Shown: in pieces, positions 60,375-64,000 of the stretch | Layout of the letters: every line of letters starts with the position of its first letter | Numbering within the stretch: position 1 is the first letter of the stretch | From: Fomes fomentarius | Lineage: Eukaryota > Basidiomycota > Agaricomycetes > Polyporales > Polyporaceae | NCBI GenBank assembly: GCA_022606135.1 | Contig: JABYQN010000003.1 | Location: 1,426,001-1,490,000, forward strand | Length of the DNA: 64,000 bases | Direction: 5' to 3' | Made by a program: the position numbers and the translations under genes | The notes under the pieces: generated by a model | What the model saw: only the letters and a program-made list of their open reading frames with translations | Told to the model about the DNA's origin: nothing | Databases searched by the model: none

Positions 60375-62868
60375 CTATGATGCAACCGCTGTGAGGGAAT
60401 CTGGTGGCAGCTGTAGGCCTTGCGGATTGACACGCTTCAGCAAGGACTGCTGGTAGCTCTCCCAAGCAGTGATAAGCTACAGGATATTTATCCGTCAACA
60501 TAGGATCGTGCATATCCCAGATGGGCACTCAAACGCACCTGCTTCTGTCGACTGATCATGCCCTCAAGGAACGACTCGAGCGCATTCTTGAAGTCGTCGA
60601 TCCGCTCCTGCTCGAAACGCGCTACCTCAGACTTGACCAGGCGGGATGTCTGCTCGAACTCTTGCTTCGCATCCAGAGCACGCCGTTCTGCTTCTCCGAC
60701 GAGCGCGAGCGAGCGGCTCAGCTGGTCGGAGGTGAAGCGACCCTGTGCACGATTGGATTCATGTGTTTGCTTCGTGCGCCTCAGGTTCGCGTCTGCATTT
60801 TGCCATGCGTGGTACATACGTACGCGAGAGCTGAACGCGAGCTAGAGGACACTTGTGTATCAGCAACTTGGGCAGTATCAAGGAGCATATCTCGACATAC
60901 CCTGACGGAGTTGATGAGACGAGCGTACTCGTCCGCTGTACGCGTGCGTGAGGAATATAATTCAATCAGAAATCAGAAAGAAGACACGGACCTGTGCTCA
61001 GCACCGATACAACATCTTCATGAGACTGTATCAACTGTAGTTCCTGTACCTTGTGTTCGACCTCCGCAAGCCCCGATAATGAAGCAGACAGCTGGTTTCC
61101 AACGTCACAGGCAGCCAAGTCTGCAATGGTCTGCGCAAACTCGCCAGCTGCTGCTGCAATATCCGCGCGTTGCTTCGCAACAACATCGATCGACTTCACC
61201 AGGCCGCGGAGCTGCGTCTCTAGGCTGTCGAGGTATGACTTCTGCCTGTCGAACCACTGCAAACAAGTTTTGAACTTGATGTAACGGATGGAATATCGCG
61301 AAGGCATACCTCGTCGGTCTCATAGAACCTGGGTCCGGCAATCGTCTGACCGATGGTTGCCATGAGCCCACCCTTCTCCTGAGCGATCTCCGCCTTTCGG
61401 TGCTTGATCTAGAAATAGCGGGTATTAAGGATACGCCTGCGATTCACTTCGCATTACGTCACGTACGTCCAATGAAAAAGTGTCGCTCTCCAGAAACAAC
61501 TTCAAATCTGTATCCTTTTGGAGCACGGGGTGGCCAGCAATCTTCTGGATGCACTTTTCCAACGCAAGCCGCCGCTGTTGCACGAAGTCTTCATCAAACC
61601 GACCGAACGGATTCTTGTCGGGTACTGGTGGCACAACAACGCCGGGATTGTTCAGAGATAGCGTCTCGTATAGCCACAGAAAGTCGGAGTAGCGTCGTAG
61701 TACAGAGAACGTAGACTTCTTGTACATCGGAGACGTCGTCTGATACAGAATATTGATGCGTTTGTGGGGCTATCATGCAGTATGTTGTTGAGACGCACCT
61801 TGGTGTGGACAGTGTACATGGTATATGCGCGAATGGGGTCTCCCACCCTTTGCGGGTCGTCCACAGTAATCACAAAGACGGGCCTGATTCCATTCTCTTT
61901 TTTCGCACCAGCTGGGGTTGAAGTTGAGGTGGAGGGCTGATTACACGGCTGAGACAAGGGAAATCGAGAAATGACATATCGTTACTCACAGAAGCCGACC
62001 TCTGCGCTGCCTCCCTCGATGCTGCCCTCGCCGCTATGGTCTGTGCAATTGGCCGGTCGTCGTCATCGTCGTCATCCGATACACTTCGTGCTTGTGACGG
62101 AGGTGCCGGGGTGGTATATGTGGTCTGCGTTTGCCATCCATCTGAACCCTGCCATCCCCCAAGAGCCTCGCCGCCTATTGACAAGCCTGCGATGGAGCGC
62201 TCAAGACTGTGCGTGGGGCGGTCCAATGGGTTGAATGCAGCGGGCTCAGCCTTGGCCACTGAGCCATGAGAACCGGAGGAGAATGATGCCGTAGAGCTGT
62301 GCGAGATATGGCCAACAGTACGGTTTGGTACTTCGGCGACGCTGGTGCGGCGTGCGGGCGGGGGTGAAGCAGGTTTGATAGGCTCGTCAGCGGCAGGGGT
62401 AGGTGTTTCATCAGACTCGGGCTCTGTGGACTTCGGGTCTGGTGGTTCTTCCGTCTCTGTCGATATGCTCTCCCGAAAGCCGCGCGACAGAGGGGCTGCG
62501 GCCGCGGCCGCGGCCTCTTCTGCTGCTGCTGCGGCCTCCGCAGCGTTGAACGCTGCGGTGTCAAGGGGATCGACCGAGTTCTCTTCCCGTGGTGGTCCAG
62601 GTGCGGGTGCGGGTGTACTTTCTGCTTCGTGTTGCTCCTCTCGGTCATCCTGGAACCCACCAATATCGGCATCGGCAAAGGCGTTGTGCGTGACAGCGGT
62701 AGGAGAGGTGCTACTCCCAAAGACGAATGCTTCTTCGTTGAATGAGGGCACTGTCTGACCGAAGCTTGCCCATGGATCTGGAGAACTGGACCGCGGTTTA
62801 GCGAATGGATCCTCGAATGGGTTCTGCAACCCGTCTCGTGAGGGCAAAAGGTCGTCAAAGCCGTCCAT
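60375..62868 (-). CDS. VPS5: Retromer sorting nexin Vps5 (PX-BAR)
   Basis: Multi-exon minus-strand gene; all splice junctions I tested keep the frame. The N-terminal third is disordered (DGFDDLLPSRDGLQNPFEDP, NPF-like and acidic stretches, an Ala run, a run of seven Asp). The PX domain includes FVITVDDPQRVGD, STFSVLRRYSDFLWLYETL and VVVPPVPDKNPFGRFDEDFV with LEKCIQKIAGHPVLQ. The C-terminal BAR domain (KHRKAEIAQEKGG, DRQKSYLDSLETQLRGLVKS, RMYHAWQNADANLRRTKQTH) ends SLTAVAS. This is the Vps5/SNX1 architecture: PtdIns(3)P binding and tubulation for retromer-dependent endosome-to-Golgi recycling. The start MDGFDDLLPS is preferred over an upstream ATG. The transposon ends about 150 bp from its stop. 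Confidence 0.92.
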
Positions 62869-63417
62869 AGTAGAGTCAGCCTCAATGACCAAGCGCAGAA
62901 GTGTGGGTTGAGCTACAGATGTCGATAGTTCGATCACAACCAGATAGACTCGGATACTTGCGCGCTGAGTTGTCTCTGCGCATGAGCGCCTACTTACAGT
63001 ACGATTACAAGTTACGGGTCGGGTTTATGGAGATCTGGATGAGCTTGTAGAATTACTTCCACCCAACCGTTTCCCTTTGGAATTGACACATACACTCATA
63101 TATTGTCAGACGGGAGTTTCCGATGGGTTGTCATCTCGCAGGACGGGTATTAATATTACGTCCTAGCACGACAGGCAACGGCCGAAGCTACCCCCCCAGA
63201 ACAGGCGTGGGATACTTATCGGTCTTCTGTTCTGGTCCTGAATAGTTTGGGAGATCGGACCGAAATCTGGGTAAGTCGGATACGTTACCCAGGTTGATGA
63301 GCCCTTTCGGAGTTTGTATATTTTTGTATCGGCCCTCCAGACCTGAATAGTTTGGTAAGTTGTCCGGAACAGGAGACCAATTCTGGCCCTATTCCCTAGG
63401 GAGCTGTTGCCATTGCC
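62869..63417. other. VPS5 upstream region
   Basis: About 550 bp before the esterase-related inverted repeat. The stretches CTGAATAGTTTGGGAGATCGG (reading from about 63238) and CTGAATAGTTTGGTAAG (about 63342) form a short imperfect direct repeat. No gene. Confidence 0.45.
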
Positions 63418-64000
63418 CGTCATGTAACCGAGGCTCCCAGGCCGGACCACCGTCGGGGATCACTGAGTGCCCGACGCTGAGTTGCATGCCGTGTTGGATC
63501 ACATCGCACTTTGTGCGTATTCAGTTTTACTTCGCGATGCGTAACTGATGCCGAGCGCGAGACGATCAACGGACCCCATGAAGAAGGCTCAAGGCTCAAG
63601 CCGCACTGCTACAAAAACCTCGTCGTTGCCCGGGCACCAGCCAGCCGACCAGTATTCTTGGCCAGCATGCGGGTTGGTATTCTTCTCCAAGCCGCCTCCT
63701 CCCTCTTTCTCGGGGTCCACGCCCTCCACTGTTCCGTCGATGCCCTACAGCGCGCCTTGCCTTCCAATGCGACCGTCCTCTCTGCCGTTCCCGTCGAGAG
63801 CAATGGTACTTTTGGACAAGGCGCGGCAGATCTGGGGTTCCCAACCAATCCAACCAACCTTCCTGCTCTTTGCGCCGTTTACGTGAACGTGACTTCGTCC
63901 AGCACCTCTTCCTTTAGATTTGGTCTTTTCCTCCCATTATCATGGAACCACCGATTTTTAGCTGTCGGCAATGGAGGCTTCGGTGGTGGAGTAAATTGGT
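63418..64000. repeat. Inverted repeat shared with 46985-47600
   Basis: Contains the upstream region and 5' exon of a second esterase gene, reverse complement to 46985-47600. It continues past the window edge. Confidence 0.85.
63667..64000 (+). CDS. Tannase/feruloyl-esterase-family protein, second copy (partial)
   Basis: The 5' part of a paralogue of the 45638-47326 gene, cut by the right edge of the window. The signal peptide MRVGILLQAASSLFLGVHA and the following mature N-terminus match with few substitutions (Ala for Val, Gly for Glu, LGFPTN for LEFPTN, PLSWNHR for PSIWNHR). The frame is open to the last base, inside the GGFGGGVNW stretch at which the first exon of the other copy ends. Whether the rest is intact cannot be seen. 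Confidence 0.88.
   Translation, partial: MRVGILLQAASSLFLGVHALHCSVDALQRALPSNATVLSAVPVESNGTFGQGAADLGFPTNPTNLPALCAVYVNVTSSSTSSFRFGLFLPLSWNHRFLAVGNGGFGGGVNW

Overview
The window is nuclear DNA of a basidiomycete fungus, most probably an agaricomycete. Coding sequence is cut by many GT-AG introns of about 50-70 bp. Single-copy housekeeping genes have fungal domain architectures (Bye1-like, RPA14 subunit, Prp4, PMT mannosyltransferase, APSES-ankyrin factor, Mvp1, Vps5). These lie among lineage-typical accessory genes (seven-helix membrane protein, berberine-bridge-like oxidase, F-box-like protein, tannase-family esterase) and transposable elements. All exon models were read by eye from splice sites and frame continuity.

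Layout. 1-6.5 kb: a PHD/TFIIS-central/SPOC transcription factor (+) and the small replication protein A subunit (-). 7.1-26.9 kb: a large inverted duplication. Left arm (7.08-13.96 kb): FAD oxidase (-), alpha/beta hydrolase (-), seven-helix protein (+). Right arm (15.63-26.94 kb): the same three genes in mirror order and orientation. The right arm also carries about 4.3 kb absent from the left, holding a complete stand-alone adenylation-domain enzyme. A 1.67 kb spacer without a recognisable gene separates the arms. A CAT-fold acyltransferase follows at 27.6-29.4 kb. Adenylating enzyme, oxidase, hydrolase and acyltransferase together look like a small specialised-metabolism locus; that is inference.

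30.7-44.7 kb is compact housekeeping sequence: PMT4-like mannosyltransferase (-) divergent from PRP4 (+), an F-box-like protein (-), an MBF-type APSES/ankyrin regulator (-) divergent from the sorting nexin Mvp1 (+). A secreted tannase/feruloyl-esterase-family protein (-) sits at 45.6-47.3 kb. The 5' part of a second copy, inverted, runs off the right end (63.7-64 kb).

48.3-60.2 kb is transposon-rich: a decayed Ty1/copia element with both LTRs and a nested 530 bp insertion, tRNA-derived SINE-like sequence, degenerate unclassified coding sequence, and a complete-looking 3.6 kb Tc1/mariner-type transposon. That transposon has 108 bp terminal inverted repeats, an intact intron-containing transposase and a second multi-exon gene of unknown function. 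The retromer sorting nexin Vps5 (-) follows directly.

Main points of interest: the inverted duplication and its metabolic gene content, the two-gene transposon, and microexons of 7, 14 and 14 nt in three adjacent genes.
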